Positions 1-7,348 of a stretch of DNA of 16,523 nucleotides are shown here, one piece after another. How positions within the stretch are numbered: the stretch's first letter is position 1; every line of letters starts with the position of its first letter. The translations under genes were made by a program, and so were the position numbers. The notes beneath the pieces were generated by a model, which was not told where the DNA came from, did no database searches, and saw nothing but the letters and a program-made list of their open reading frames with translations. The stretch is taken from assembly GCA_945875065.1 (NCBI GenBank), contig CAMCJC010000015.1, positions 1-16,523 of the forward strand, written 5' to 3'. The stretch is from an uncultured Propionibacteriaceae bacterium (GTDB lineage: Bacteria; Actinomycetota; Actinomycetes; Propionibacteriales; Propionibacteriaceae).

Positions 1-1538
1 CGCTTGCCGGCCTCGACAGCCCTGGCCAGCACCGCGTCGAGCCCGGCCTCGTCAGCGATGGTGGACGCCTCGACGCTGGCGGCGCCGAGCTCGGCGGTCG
101 GCAGAGCGGCGCGGATCTCGTCGGCCCACTGCTGGTTGGTCGGCAGCGCTGGGTCCGTGTCGATCGTGTTCGCGAATGGCACGCCGGCTGCGCGCTGCTG
201 GACCATCCACAGGTGCGGGGTAGGTGCACCCACAAGCTCCATGGCGTCGCGGTAGCGCTGCTCCTCGCGATCCAGGAACTCGATATCGCGGCCCAGCCCG
301 GATGCGCCGGACATGAAGTTCTCGGGTGCCGCGTTCTCCTCCAGGCGCCGCACCAGGTAGGTGATGGCGGCGTCGAACTCGCTGCGCGGTACGACCGGTA
401 CGTAGAGCCGAAGCGACCCCAACTCGTCCATCAGGACCTTCTGGAGCGGCACCGCCATGCCGGAGAGCATCTCGATCTGGACGCCGTCGCGGATGTCACG
501 GGAGCGGGCCAGCTCGACGGCGGTGGCGAGGCTGTAGATGTTGTGGCTTGCCACACCCAACTCGAGGTAGCCGAGGGAGTCGGCGGTGATGAGGCGATCG
601 AGGCAGGTGAGGTAGCTGGCGTCGGTCGCGACCTTCGACGGGTGGATCGGGTTCGGCCAGCCCCGCATCTCGCTCTGGGTGCGTTCCATCGCCAGGTTCG
701 CTCCCTTGACCAGGCGCACGCGCAGCTTCGCGCCGCCGGCGGCCCGGCGTCGCCGGGCTATCTCCTCGACGCGGTCGAGCAGCAGGGAGACCTCGCGAAG
801 GTAGGCCTGGCAGGCCAGCCCCATGCGCAGCTGCGGCATCTCGTCGGCGAAGCGTTCGAACACGTCGAGCGTCAGGTGGAGGTCGCGGTACTCCTCCATG
901 TCGAGGTTGACGAGCTTGCCGGTGCGGTTCGCCAACTCCATGAGTGGACGCAGGCGCTTGACGGACTCCTCGACGGTGGCATCGTGCGCCCAAGGCGAGT
1001 GCGGGCCGGTGACCGAGGACACCTTGATAGAGACGTAGTCGATGTCGTCTCGGCGCAGCAGCTCGATGGTGCGGTTGAGGCGTGCCGACGCGTGCCCATC
1101 GCCTAGGACCGCCTCACCGAGGAGGTTGACGTTGAGGCTGGCGCCGTCACGTCGCAACCGGGCGAGCACCGGGGTCAGGTCCTTGCCGATGTCGACGACG
1201 AGGTCGCCGAGCAGCAACGTGAACGTGCGGCGCACCGCCGGCAGCAGCGGGCGGGGGGCGTTCGCGACGCCGAGGCCGAGGCCGGCCCTCAGGTGCAGTG
1301 GCAGGAAAGGAGCGGGGCGGCGAGCCAGTTTCGCGAGGTTCCGGGCGGCGACGGCCGGATCCTCGGGGCGCAGTACCCCGTCGACGAACTCCAAGGTGAA
1401 GCTGAGACCGTCGGGATGTTCCAGCGCCTTGGCTAGCAGCTTCGCGGCGCTCGGCTCCGGGTGCTGGAGCGAGGTTCTGGCCCAGCGGCGCGCCGTGGCA
1501 GCCGCGGTATCGACGAGAGTGGAGGACAGCCTAGTCAT
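1..1538 (-). CDS. putA: Bifunctional proline dehydrogenase / glutamate-semialdehyde dehydrogenase, N-terminal part (cut by window edge)
   Basis: Oxidises proline to pyrroline-5-carboxylate (FAD-dependent PRODH domain); the family continues into an aldehyde dehydrogenase that makes glutamate. The frame starts at ATG 1538 (MTRLSSTL) and runs open for 512 codons off the left edge. PRODH signatures seen: QAYLRE near residues 244-249, RLVKGANLAMER at 275-286, KVATDASYL at 302-310, SHNIYSLA at 331-338, EMLSGMAVP at 356-364, LYVPVVP at 378-384 and AITYLVRRLEEN at 391-402. About 100 residues beyond the barrel head toward the dehydrogenase domain, which argues against a stand-alone PRODH, but the ALDH part is outside the window. 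It diverges from the DinB-like gene across 56 bases. A CAAGAT hexamer sits exactly at -12 to -7 of the ATG and no Shine-Dalgarno is visible, so the transcript may be leaderless. Confidence 0.9.
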   Translation of the reverse strand, partial: MTRLSSTLVDTAAATARRWARTSLQHPEPSAAKLLAKALEHPDGLSFTLEFVDGVLRPEDPAVAARNLAKLARRPAPFLPLHLRAGLGLGVANAPRPLLPAVRRTFTLLLGDLVVDIGKDLTPVLARLRRDGASLNVNLLGEAVLGDGHASARLNRTIELLRRDDIDYVSIKVSSVTGPHSPWAHDATVEESVKRLRPLMELANRTGKLVNLDMEEYRDLHLTLDVFERFADEMPQLRMGLACQAYLREVSLLLDRVEEIARRRRAAGGAKLRVRLVKGANLAMERTQSEMRGWPNPIHPSKVATDASYLTCLDRLITADSLGYLELGVASHNIYSLATAVELARSRDIRDGVQIEMLSGMAVPLQKVLMDELGSLRLYVPVVPRSEFDAAITYLVRRLEENAAPENFMSGASGLGRDIEFLDREEQRYRDAMELVGAPTPHLWMVQQRAAGVPFANTIDTDPALPTNQQWADEIRAALPTAELGAASVEASTIADEAGLDAVLARAVEAGK

Positions 1539-1594
1539 GGATCCATCTTGCACCCGCGACCCACGGCTTTGGGCGCCAGTGGCAGGATCCGGAT

Positions 1595-2110
1595 ATGAAC
1601 GTGGCAGACATCTTGACAGACGCGGCCAGCCGGGTGCCCGCACAGGCCGCCTCGGTTCTGGCCGGAATCTCGCAGGAAACCCTTCACGCGATGCCCAACG
1701 GGGCCAACTCCATCGCCTGGCTCATCTGGCATGCCGCCCGGCAGCTCGACCTCCAACTGGCCGACCTCACCAGTCAACCACAGGTGTGGGAGGACGGCTG
1801 GTCGGAGCGCCTCGGGGTGCCCCGAGGCAGCAAGGAGATAGGGTTCGGCGACGGCCCTGCCGACGTCGAGGCCCTGCGGATCGCAGACCCTGAGGCGTTG
1901 GAGGCGTACCTGAAAGAGGCCGTAGACGCGTACGTCGCGTACGTTCGGACCCTCAGCGAGACGGATCTTGACGTCGTGATCGACACTTCCTGGGACCCGC
2001 ACGTGACCCGCGGCGTCCGGTTGGTCAGCCTCGTCGACGACGCGACGGTCCATCTCGGTCAGGCCGCATACGCCCGCGGCGTCGTCGAGCACTGGAGCAT
2101 CGGCTTCTGA
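1595..2110 (+). CDS. DinB-like four-helix protein (DUF664 / mycothiol-transferase superfamily)
   Basis: 171 residues, the usual size for DinB/YfiT-like four-helix-bundle proteins, many of which are metal-dependent thiol (mycothiol or bacillithiol) transferases in Actinobacteria. The family pattern is visible: NSIAWLIWHAARQLD at 38-52 with His46 as likely metal ligand, a second candidate His136 in SWDPHVTRG, and His153 in TVHLGQAAYARG near the end. The substrate cannot be told from sequence. It starts at ATG 1595 and diverges from putA. There is no convincing ribosome-binding site, but CAGGAT lies at -12 to -7, compatible with a leaderless mRNA. The family is functionally mixed, so the fold is surer than the reaction. 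Confidence 0.8.
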   Translation: MNVADILTDAASRVPAQAASVLAGISQETLHAMPNGANSIAWLIWHAARQLDLQLADLTSQPQVWEDGWSERLGVPRGSKEIGFGDGPADVEALRIADPEALEAYLKEAVDAYVAYVRTLSETDLDVVIDTSWDPHVTRGVRLVSLVDDATVHLGQAAYARGVVEHWSIGF

Positions 2111-2123
2111 GGTACTAAGGGTC

Positions 2124-2150
2124 TTAAGGTCTCGTGTGACTCGTTAGGAT
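2124..2150 (+). promoter_or_regulatory. Candidate promoter for the UGP gene
   Basis: TAGGAT at 2145-2150 is a good actinobacterial -10 hexamer, giving a start near 2157. TTAAGG at 2124-2129 is a poor -35 with a short 15-base spacer. The 69-base gap after the DinB-like gene and a strong Shine-Dalgarno downstream make a promoter here likely, but the -35 is weak. Confidence 0.35.
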
Positions 2151-2179
2151 GGGGGCGACTTCGAGGGGAAGGAGGGCCC

Positions 2180-3550
2180 ATGTCCCAGGAAGGTCTGGAG
2201 GCTGCACGTCGCAAGATGCAGGATGCCGGGGTCGCGGCACCAGCGATCGAGGTGTTCGCCCATTACTACCGCGAGCTTGAGACCGGCGCGACCGGCTTGA
2301 TCCGCGAGGACACCATCGAACCACTGCTTGATCCGCCCATGCTGGATGCCGTAGACGTCAGCGACGAACAGGCACGCGATGCGATCGGCGCCACCGTGAT
2401 TATCAAGCTCAACGGCGGGCTGGGAACATCGATGGGGCTCGACAAGGCCAAGAACCTCCTGCCGGTGCGCGACGGCCTCAACTTCCTCGACCTGATAGTG
2501 CGCCAGGTACGGGCCGCGCGTCGCGACTACGGGGCCCGGCTGCCGCTGCTGTTCATGAACTCGTTCCGCACCGAGGCCGACACCCTCGAGCACCTAGCCC
2601 GGTATGAGGACCTCATCGTCGACGACCTGCCGCTTGGGTTCATGCAGAACCAGGAGCCCAAACTCCTTGCCGAAAAGCTGAGCCCGGTTGAGTGGCCCGC
2701 CGATCCAACTCTGGAATGGTGCCCGCCGGGACACGGCGACATCTACACCGCCTTGTACGGCTCCGGTCTGCTGCAACAGCTCATCGACAAGGGCTTCAAA
2801 TACGCCTGTATCTCCAATGGCGACAACCTCGGGGCCGCCCCGAACGCCCGTCTGGCCGGATGGTTCGCGGCCTCCGACGCCCCGTACGCGGCCGAGGTGT
2901 GCCGCCGCACCATCAACGATCGCAAGGGCGGACACCTGGCAGTTCGCAAGCGCGACGGGCAGCTCATCCTCCGGGACACCGCCCAGACCGCGCCGGAGGA
3001 GATGGATTTCTTCACCGACGAGCACCGTCACCCGTTCTTCCACACCAACAACCTGTGGTTCGATCTTCGGCGGCTGCTCACGACCCTGGTAGAGCGTGAC
3101 GCCGTTCTAGGACTGCCAATCATCCGCAACGAGAAGAACGTCGACCCGACCGACTCGTCGTCGCCCCGTGTGATCCAGATCGAGAGCGCCATGGGGGCCG
3201 CGATCGAGGTATTCCCCGGTGCCACCGCGATCTGTGTGGGGCGCGACCGGTTCCAGCCGGTCAAAACCACCAGTGAGCTCCTGCTGCTGCGCTCCGACAT
3301 CTACGACCTTGACGATGACGGCCGTCTCGCCGCCATCGCGCCCTCGCCCGAGATCACCCTGGACGGCCATTACAAGACGATCCAGGACTTCGATCGCCGC
3401 ATCCCCGTCGCCCCGTCCCTCAAGGAGGCCAAGGCGTTGCGGGTGAAGGGCGACTGGACTTTCGGCAAGGACGTCCGGGTCGTCGGCGAGGTGGAACTCA
3501 CCGATGAGGGGGCTCCGCAGACCATCCCCGACGGCACCGTCCTCAGGTGA
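2180..3550 (+). CDS. UTP-glucose-1-phosphate uridylyltransferase, eukaryotic-type (UDPGP family)
   Basis: Makes UDP-glucose from UTP and glucose-1-phosphate, feeding cell-envelope glycans and galactose metabolism. At 456 residues it has the UDPGP-family layout rather than the ~300-residue bacterial GalU: nucleotide-binding KLNGGLGTSMG at 76-86, the following lysine segment LDKAKNLLPVRDGL at 87-100, LLFMNSFRTEADT at 123-135, the substrate loop CPPGHGDIY at 181-189, and SNGDNLGA at 212-219. ATG 2180 is preceded by a strong GGAAGGAGGG ribosome-binding site at 2168-2177. Its stop overlaps the start of the next small gene by four bases. In related actinobacterial neighbourhoods GalU lies between the formyl-THF ligase and moeA genes; here that slot is empty and this unrelated enzyme lies on the other side of mscL. 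An alternative is a UDP-N-acetylhexosamine pyrophosphorylase, which I consider less likely. Confidence 0.93.
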   Translation: MSQEGLEAARRKMQDAGVAAPAIEVFAHYYRELETGATGLIREDTIEPLLDPPMLDAVDVSDEQARDAIGATVIIKLNGGLGTSMGLDKAKNLLPVRDGLNFLDLIVRQVRAARRDYGARLPLLFMNSFRTEADTLEHLARYEDLIVDDLPLGFMQNQEPKLLAEKLSPVEWPADPTLEWCPPGHGDIYTALYGSGLLQQLIDKGFKYACISNGDNLGAAPNARLAGWFAASDAPYAAEVCRRTINDRKGGHLAVRKRDGQLILRDTAQTAPEEMDFFTDEHRHPFFHTNNLWFDLRRLLTTLVERDAVLGLPIIRNEKNVDPTDSSSPRVIQIESAMGAAIEVFPGATAICVGRDRFQPVKTTSELLLLRSDIYDLDDDGRLAAIAPSPEITLDGHYKTIQDFDRRIPVAPSLKEAKALRVKGDWTFGKDVRVVGEVELTDEGAPQTIPDGTVLR

Positions 3551-3888
3551 GTGAACCGGTCGAACTTGCCCGCGCCCTGACCGGCCAAGAACTGCCTGTC
3601 ACTTCCTTGGACCTGGCGGGGCTCGTCGACGAGTTGGCTGCGCTCGGCTGGGATGCCATGAGTTTGGCAAAGTTACGGTCAGGGCGGCAGAAGCGCCGGC
3701 TGCCTTGGCCGTTTCAGCCCGATCTGGAGGCGGTCAAGGAGATCGGGTTTTCGCGTTTCGCCGCGCGCTTATCGGAGTTGCGGGCTCTTTTAGGGCTGGA
3801 AGGCATACTCTTTGTGCCCCACCCGGCGGACCGGCCGCTCAGTCAGGAAGAGCGTCGACTCATCGCTGACCGTCCCCCGCACTGGTGA
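3547..3888 (+). CDS. Small unknown protein translationally coupled to the UGP gene
   Basis: 113 residues from GTG 3547, whose GTGA overlaps the TGA stop of the upstream uridylyltransferase, so the two are very probably co-translated. I do not recognise the family. Visible features are no signal peptide and no membrane segment, a basic patch KLRSGRQKRRLPWPF near residues 42-56, a leucine-rich amphipathic stretch around ARLSELRALLGLEGILF, and a charged C-terminus. The low hydrophobicity suggests a soluble cytoplasmic protein. Tight coupling suggests a role connected with UDP-glucose synthesis or its control, but that is inference only. The terminator just downstream has its T-rich side on the other strand, so it does not clearly end this transcript. 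Confidence 0.75.
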   Translation: MSEPVELARALTGQELPVTSLDLAGLVDELAALGWDAMSLAKLRSGRQKRRLPWPFQPDLEAVKEIGFSRFAARLSELRALLGLEGILFVPHPADRPLSQEERRLIADRPPHW

Positions 3889-3901
3889 TCGGGCAAAGCA
3901 A

Positions 3902-3929
3902 AAGCGGCCGCCCCGAAGGGCGACCGCTT
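3902..3929 (-). terminator. Rho-independent terminator of mscL
   Basis: Two 12-base arms (3902-3913 and 3918-3929) pair with a single C/A mismatch around a four-base CGAA loop. Read on the minus strand the stem is followed by TTTGCTTTG, so it terminates the minus-strand mscL transcript 15 bases past its stop. On the plus strand no T-run follows, so termination of the convergent UGP operon would be weaker. Confidence 0.85.
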
Positions 3930-3943
3930 GAAGCGGTGTCTGC

Positions 3944-4312
3944 TCAGATGTTGCGGGTGCGGAGCAGGTCGCGGATCTCGGCGAGCAGATCCTCGGAGGT
4001 AGGAGCGGCCGGTTCCTCTTCTTCCTTCTTCTTGGAGAAGCGCTCGCGCATCTTGTTGTACGGCGTGACAACCAGGAAGTAGACCACGGCAGCGGTGATC
4101 AGGAAGGTGATGACGGCATTGATGAAGACGCCGATGTTCACACCACCGATCGCGAGCGCGCTGAAGTCCGGCTGACCGCCGAAGAAACCGATGAAGTCCA
4201 TGATGATCGCGGTGAAGGCCTTGACGACCTCAGAGAACACGGAACCGATAATGACGGCGACGGCAAGCTCGACGAGGTTGCCGCGCATCAGGAATTCCTT
4301 GAAGCCCTGCAT
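3944..4312 (-). CDS. mscL: Large-conductance mechanosensitive channel MscL
   Basis: Homopentameric inner-membrane channel that opens under membrane tension and releases solutes during hypo-osmotic shock. 122 residues, close to the family norm. The N-terminal amphipathic helix MQGFKEFLMRGN leads into the first membrane helix (LVELAVAVIIG and onward, about 13-34) with the glycine/alanine-rich pore lining. A periplasmic loop GFFGGQPDFSALAIGG follows, then helix two GVFINAVITFLITAAVVYFL at 61-80, and a cytoplasmic charged linker KKKEEEE at 95-101 before the C-terminal helical bundle. The ribosome-binding site AAGGAAAA lies just upstream on the minus strand. It is convergent with the UGP pair and followed by a strong terminator. 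A separate transcript from the SAF gene upstream is plausible (115-base gap). Confidence 0.97.
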   Translation of the reverse strand: MQGFKEFLMRGNLVELAVAVIIGSVFSEVVKAFTAIIMDFIGFFGGQPDFSALAIGGVNIGVFINAVITFLITAAVVYFLVVTPYNKMRERFSKKKEEEEPAAPTSEDLLAEIRDLLRTRNI

Positions 4313-4427
4313 TGCTTTTCCTTCATGTGGAGGGCGTCCCGAGCCGTGGATTCAGCCCGGGGCTGGCCCCAGGAGCGGGACCGGTGGGATACTCTACGCA
4401 CACGGCCCCCACGACGCCACCCCCTTG

Positions 4428-5039
4428 TCAACCAGCGGAGCCGAGGATCACCGAGAGACCTCCCCCCTGACCCAGCGACGAGACCGTTGCTGCGACCTCC
4501 GTCGGCACGTCCACCACGATCAACGGGCGAGAGGCTCCGCCGGCCTGCAATCCGCTTCGCTCCGGTTCGGCTGGGAGCGCGGAAATCCGGGCGTCAGGCG
4601 TTATCACTTCGCTGCTTTCGGTCATGACGAGGCTCACCCGCATGCCCGGAGTGAGAAGGGATTTCAGGGACGGTTCGCTGAGCTGAATTGGCGTTAGCGA
4701 ACGCCCCGGCTCGGCGGTGGCCGCGGAGGTGAACAGGCCTGGTTGCAACACCGTGCCAGGTGAAAGGCTGACAGCCGTTGTTTGCCCGATGACCTCTTCG
4801 AGATGCACGGAAGGAGCCTCGGGTAACGCTTCGTCGGGTAGAGCGGCCAGCCGCACCTCGGCTTCGACGATCGTGTGGCCGGCTGGAATCGCGGTGGTGA
4901 TGACCGGAACTTTGGTCAGGTCCTGGCGGCGAGGGGTCAGTTGGTTGACGACGACGAACGTTGCCAGCCCCGCTAGGACCGCCGCGAGGACGCGGCGGTG
5001 TAGTGAAACGATCCGGCCGAGACGGTGTAGTGCTTCCAT
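4428..5039 (-). CDS. SAF-domain membrane protein, CpaB/RcpC-like
   Basis: 203 residues from ATG 5039, preferred over the in-frame GTG at 5057 because AGGGG lies five bases before the ATG. One membrane segment at about 18-35 follows a basic cytoplasmic N-terminus (RRVLAAVLAGLATFVVVNQL). A SAF domain follows at about 45-103: VPVITTAIPAGHTIVEAEV, then VIGQTTAVSLSPGTVLQPGLF. This is the arrangement of CpaB/RcpC of Flp/Tad pili, where the domain sits outside the membrane and may bind glycan. No other pilus genes are present, so a pilus role is unproven. It is the last of three minus-strand genes (formyl-THF ligase, FmdB, this), 62 bases after FmdB. Confidence 0.8.
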   Translation of the reverse strand: MEALHRLGRIVSLHRRVLAAVLAGLATFVVVNQLTPRRQDLTKVPVITTAIPAGHTIVEAEVRLAALPDEALPEAPSVHLEEVIGQTTAVSLSPGTVLQPGLFTSAATAEPGRSLTPIQLSEPSLKSLLTPGMRVSLVMTESSEVITPDARISALPAEPERSGLQAGGASRPLIVVDVPTEVAATVSSLGQGGGLSVILGSAG

Positions 5040-5101
5040 ACTCGCCCCTATGGTCACCGCGTGGCGCTAGGAACGGTTTTCCACAGGCCGTCCGCGTCAG
5101 G

Positions 5102-5371
5102 TCAGGAGGCGGCCTTCGTGTTGGTGGATTCGGCCGGTTTGCTGGCGGGCTTGTCGGCCTTCGGCTTGTCGGCGGGTTTCGATGCGGTATTGGACTTGCG
5201 GGAATCGGTGGCGTAGAAACCGGAGCCCTTGAAGACGACGCCGACGGCGTTGAACACCTTGCGCAGGTCGCCCTGGCAAGACGGGCAAGTGGTCAGGGCG
5301 GCGTCGGTGAACTTCTGGACGACCTCGAGATCCTCCTCGCAGGCCGTGCAGCGGTACTGGTAGGTGGGCAT
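5102..5371 (-). CDS. FmdB-family zinc-ribbon protein
   Basis: 89 residues from ATG 5371, chosen over the TTG one codon upstream because GGGAG sits five bases before the ATG. The N-terminus PTYQYRCTAC is the FmdB/putative regulatory hallmark, with zinc ligands Cys8, Cys11, Cys29 and Cys32 (two CxxC pairs). VVFKGSGFYATDSRK at 46-60 is the second family block. A Lys/Ala/Pro-rich low-complexity tail (KPADKPKADKPASK) fills the rest and is probably disordered. The mycobacterial homologue in the same position, Rv0991c, is reported to be linked to protein quality control; transfer of that role here is inference. It lies 29 bases downstream of the cyclo-ligase and is probably in one transcript with it. 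Confidence 0.92.
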   Translation of the reverse strand: MPTYQYRCTACEEDLEVVQKFTDAALTTCPSCQGDLRKVFNAVGVVFKGSGFYATDSRKSNTASKPADKPKADKPASKPAESTNTKAAS

Positions 5372-5400
5372 CAACTCTCCCGTTGGCGAACAAACGTCGA

Positions 5401-5976
5401 TTAGGATACGCGCCCTGATCGAAGGACTGTGAATCCTGCCTCGGTGACGACCGCGTCGACGGGCAAATCGTGGGGTTCACGTGGCAGGTGGCCGACGACC
5501 TCCGACGCGTTGGCGAGGGCCCAGCGGGGGATACCGGGACGGGCGTGGGGGAGCGCTCGGTCGTACCAGCCACCGCCGGTTCCAAGGCGCGTCCCGTCGA
5601 CGGCGACCGCCAGGCACGGCAGCACTACCACATCGGCCAGCCCTAGGGCGGTTTCCCCGAGCCCCGGTCCGGCGGGCTCGGGGATGCCGAACGCGCCGAG
5701 GCGATACTCGCCGTCGTCCCAAGCCCAGTCCGGCTCCCGCCGAAGTTTCGGCAGCAGGACCCGCCAGCCCTTCTCCTTCAGTTCCTTGATGAGCTCCTTG
5801 GTGCCCGGCTCGCCCGGACGCGACGCGTAGAGCGCGACCACGCCCGGACCGTCGAGGCGCGCCAGCAGATGCCGGGTGCGGGCGACGTCGCGGCGGCGGT
5901 GCTCGGCGGGAGCTAGGGCGCGGCGGGCGGCATCCTGGGCGCGTCGCAGCGCGCCCTTGTCGGCCAAGAAGTCCAT
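5401..5976 (-). CDS. 5-formyltetrahydrofolate cyclo-ligase
   Basis: Converts 5-formyl-THF with ATP to 5,10-methenyl-THF, returning a storage folate to one-carbon metabolism in the cytoplasm. 191 residues, typical length. Family signs: Lys7 and Arg11/12 at the N-terminus (DKGALRRAQ), phosphate-binding TRLGTGGGWYDR at 129-140, and LPREPHDLPVDAVVTE at 164-179. ATG 5976 is used; longer upstream frames run through the divergent MoeA-like gene and are rejected. Only 18 bases separate this ATG from ATG 5995 of the divergent gene. There is no clear Shine-Dalgarno. A TACCAT hexamer lies exactly at -12 to -7, which points to a leaderless transcript. Confidence 0.93.
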   Translation of the reverse strand: MDFLADKGALRRAQDAARRALAPAEHRRRDVARTRHLLARLDGPGVVALYASRPGEPGTKELIKELKEKGWRVLLPKLRREPDWAWDDGEYRLGAFGIPEPAGPGLGETALGLADVVVLPCLAVAVDGTRLGTGGGWYDRALPHARPGIPRWALANASEVVGHLPREPHDLPVDAVVTEAGFTVLRSGRVS

Positions 5977-5981
5977 TGGCC

Positions 5982-5988
5982 TATGGTA
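5982..5988. promoter_or_regulatory. Overlapping divergent -10 elements
   Basis: The seven bases TATGGTA read as TATGGT on plus and TACCAT on minus, both matching TAnnnT. The implied start points are 5976 on minus, which is the A of the cyclo-ligase ATG, and 5994 on plus, one base before the MoeA-like ATG 5995. TTGTCG at 5957-5962 could serve as plus-strand -35 with a 19-base spacer; no good minus -35 is seen. This also argues against using the ATG at 5983 as the MoeA-like start, since it lies inside the -10. Confidence 0.55.
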
Positions 5989-5994
5989 GAAACC

Positions 5995-7281
5995 ATGGCG
6001 CTTTTTGGACGCAGGAAGAAGATTGAGGCCGAACCTCCGCAGGAGGACACGGGCCCGATCCTGCCGCCCGCCCCGCCGTCCGACGCGCAGGGGCTGCGCC
6101 GCGTCCAGGACCACGTCGAATACCTGCTTGAGCTCGTCCAGCCGCTGAACCCGTTCGGGATGGCGGTCGTTGAGGCGTGCGGGCAAGTGATCTGCGAGGA
6201 CATCAACTCGCTGATCAACGTGCCCGCAGACTCCACCAGCCGCGTCGTCGGCTACGCAGTCCGTGCCTCCGACCTGTTCGACGACGGTGGCAAGCTCGTC
6301 GAGTCACTTTCGCTGGGGGAAGGCGTCCAGCACCTTGGCATCGGCCAGACGACGCGCGTCGGCGTCGGCGAAGCCGTGCCCCGCGGGGCTACCGCCGTCC
6401 TGCCGATCGAGTTCACCGAGGAGGCGGGCGACCGGATCCGGGTGCTGCAGGAGGTCGACGAGGGGCAGTACCTGCGGGCGGCCGGGTCGCACTTGGCGCT
6501 GGGTGCGCGGCTGCTGTCGTCCGGTGCAGTGCTCAATGAACGGAGCGTCGGTATGTTGGCGGCCGCCGGCATCGACCGGGTGCTGGTTAGGCCGAAGCCG
6601 CGCGTCGTCGTCGTCGGGTCGGGCACCGAGCTCGTCGAACCGGGGACGCAGCTCGGGCACGGCGAGGCCACCGACGCCAACTCCTACCTGATCGCCGCAG
6701 CCGCGATGGCGGCGGGCGCGACGGTGTTCCGCGTCTCGGTTCACGGCAACGACCCTGAGGAGTTGAAGCAGGCGATCACTGATCAGCTGATCCGCGCCGA
6801 CGTTGTCATCTCGACCACCGGCGGGCGTCGTGAGGACTATGAGGCCGTAGCAAAAGCGATGGGGGAGATGGGGCTTGTCGACGCGGTCGAGGTCGCGATG
6901 TCGCCAGGCCGGACACAGACGTTCGGGCTGATCGGCGACGAAAAGGTGCCGATGGTGATGCTGCCCGGCAACCCCGTCTCCGCGTACGTGTCGTTCCAGG
7001 TGTTCGTGCTGCCGCTGCTGCTGCGCCTGAAGGGCGCGGAGGTGAAGCGCCGCACGGTTAGGGCGATCGCGAAGGACCCGCTGCGGTCGGTGAAGGGGCA
7101 ACTGCACTTGTTGCGGGGCTACCTCAACGATGACTCGCGCGTCCGCACCGTCGAGCGCGTCTCCGACCATTTCGCGATGGCCGAGCTGAATGCGTCGAAC
7201 TGCCTGATCCTGCTGGACGAGGAGACCGAGTCGGTGCGTCCCGGCGAGGCCGTCAAGTGCTGGCTCCTGAGTGATTTCTGA
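5995..7281 (+). CDS. MoeA/gephyrin-like protein, probable Glp-type cell-division factor
   Basis: 428 residues with MoeA architecture, but several MoeA signatures are altered. The SxMDGYAV loop reads SRVVGYAV (82-89), losing Met and the catalytic Asp. The MTGAxxPxGAD segment reads GEAVPRGATAVLP (125-137). GDEL reads SGTELVEPG (209-217). TTGGRREDY (274-282), MSPGRTQTFG (302-311) and LPGNPVSA (323-330) remain. Molybdopterin molybdotransferase activity is therefore doubtful. In Corynebacterium glutamicum the MoeA homologue Glp has a division role, binding FtsZ and the membrane receptor GlpR. The next gene here has the features of GlpR and the neighbourhood matches mycobacterial Rv0992c-Rv0996, so a Glp role is the better reading. 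A basic N-terminus GRRKK precedes a proline-rich linker (14-28). The role is inference; the family is sure. Confidence 0.85.
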   Translation: MALFGRRKKIEAEPPQEDTGPILPPAPPSDAQGLRRVQDHVEYLLELVQPLNPFGMAVVEACGQVICEDINSLINVPADSTSRVVGYAVRASDLFDDGGKLVESLSLGEGVQHLGIGQTTRVGVGEAVPRGATAVLPIEFTEEAGDRIRVLQEVDEGQYLRAAGSHLALGARLLSSGAVLNERSVGMLAAAGIDRVLVRPKPRVVVVGSGTELVEPGTQLGHGEATDANSYLIAAAAMAAGATVFRVSVHGNDPEELKQAITDQLIRADVVISTTGGRREDYEAVAKAMGEMGLVDAVEVAMSPGRTQTFGLIGDEKVPMVMLPGNPVSAYVSFQVFVLPLLLRLKGAEVKRRTVRAIAKDPLRSVKGQLHLLRGYLNDDSRVRTVERVSDHFAMAELNASNCLILLDEETESVRPGEAVKCWLLSDF

Positions 7282-7335
7282 GACGAAACGCCGCGTGCGG
7301 GGCGAGTCAGCGAGCTAAATTACACGGTTGTTGTT

Positions 7336-7348
7336 TAACGTTGGGGCG
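7336..7348 (+). promoter_or_regulatory. -10 element of the GlpR-like gene
   Basis: TAACGT at 7336-7341 sits exactly at -12 to -7 relative to GTG 7348, predicting a leaderless mRNA. The only purine-rich run, GGGG at 7343-7346, is a single base from the start codon, too close to act as Shine-Dalgarno. No convincing -35 is seen. Confidence 0.5.

Noticed and set aside
213..1106. Long plus-strand open frame (297 codons)
   Set aside because: It is antisense to the clearly recognisable proline dehydrogenase and has no family motif; open only because of high GC.
4368..4431. TTGACA on minus at 4426-4431 as -35 for mscL
   Set aside because: The nearest -10-like hexamer (TAGAGT, 4391-4396) is 29 bases away, and the match falls on the stop codon of the SAF gene.
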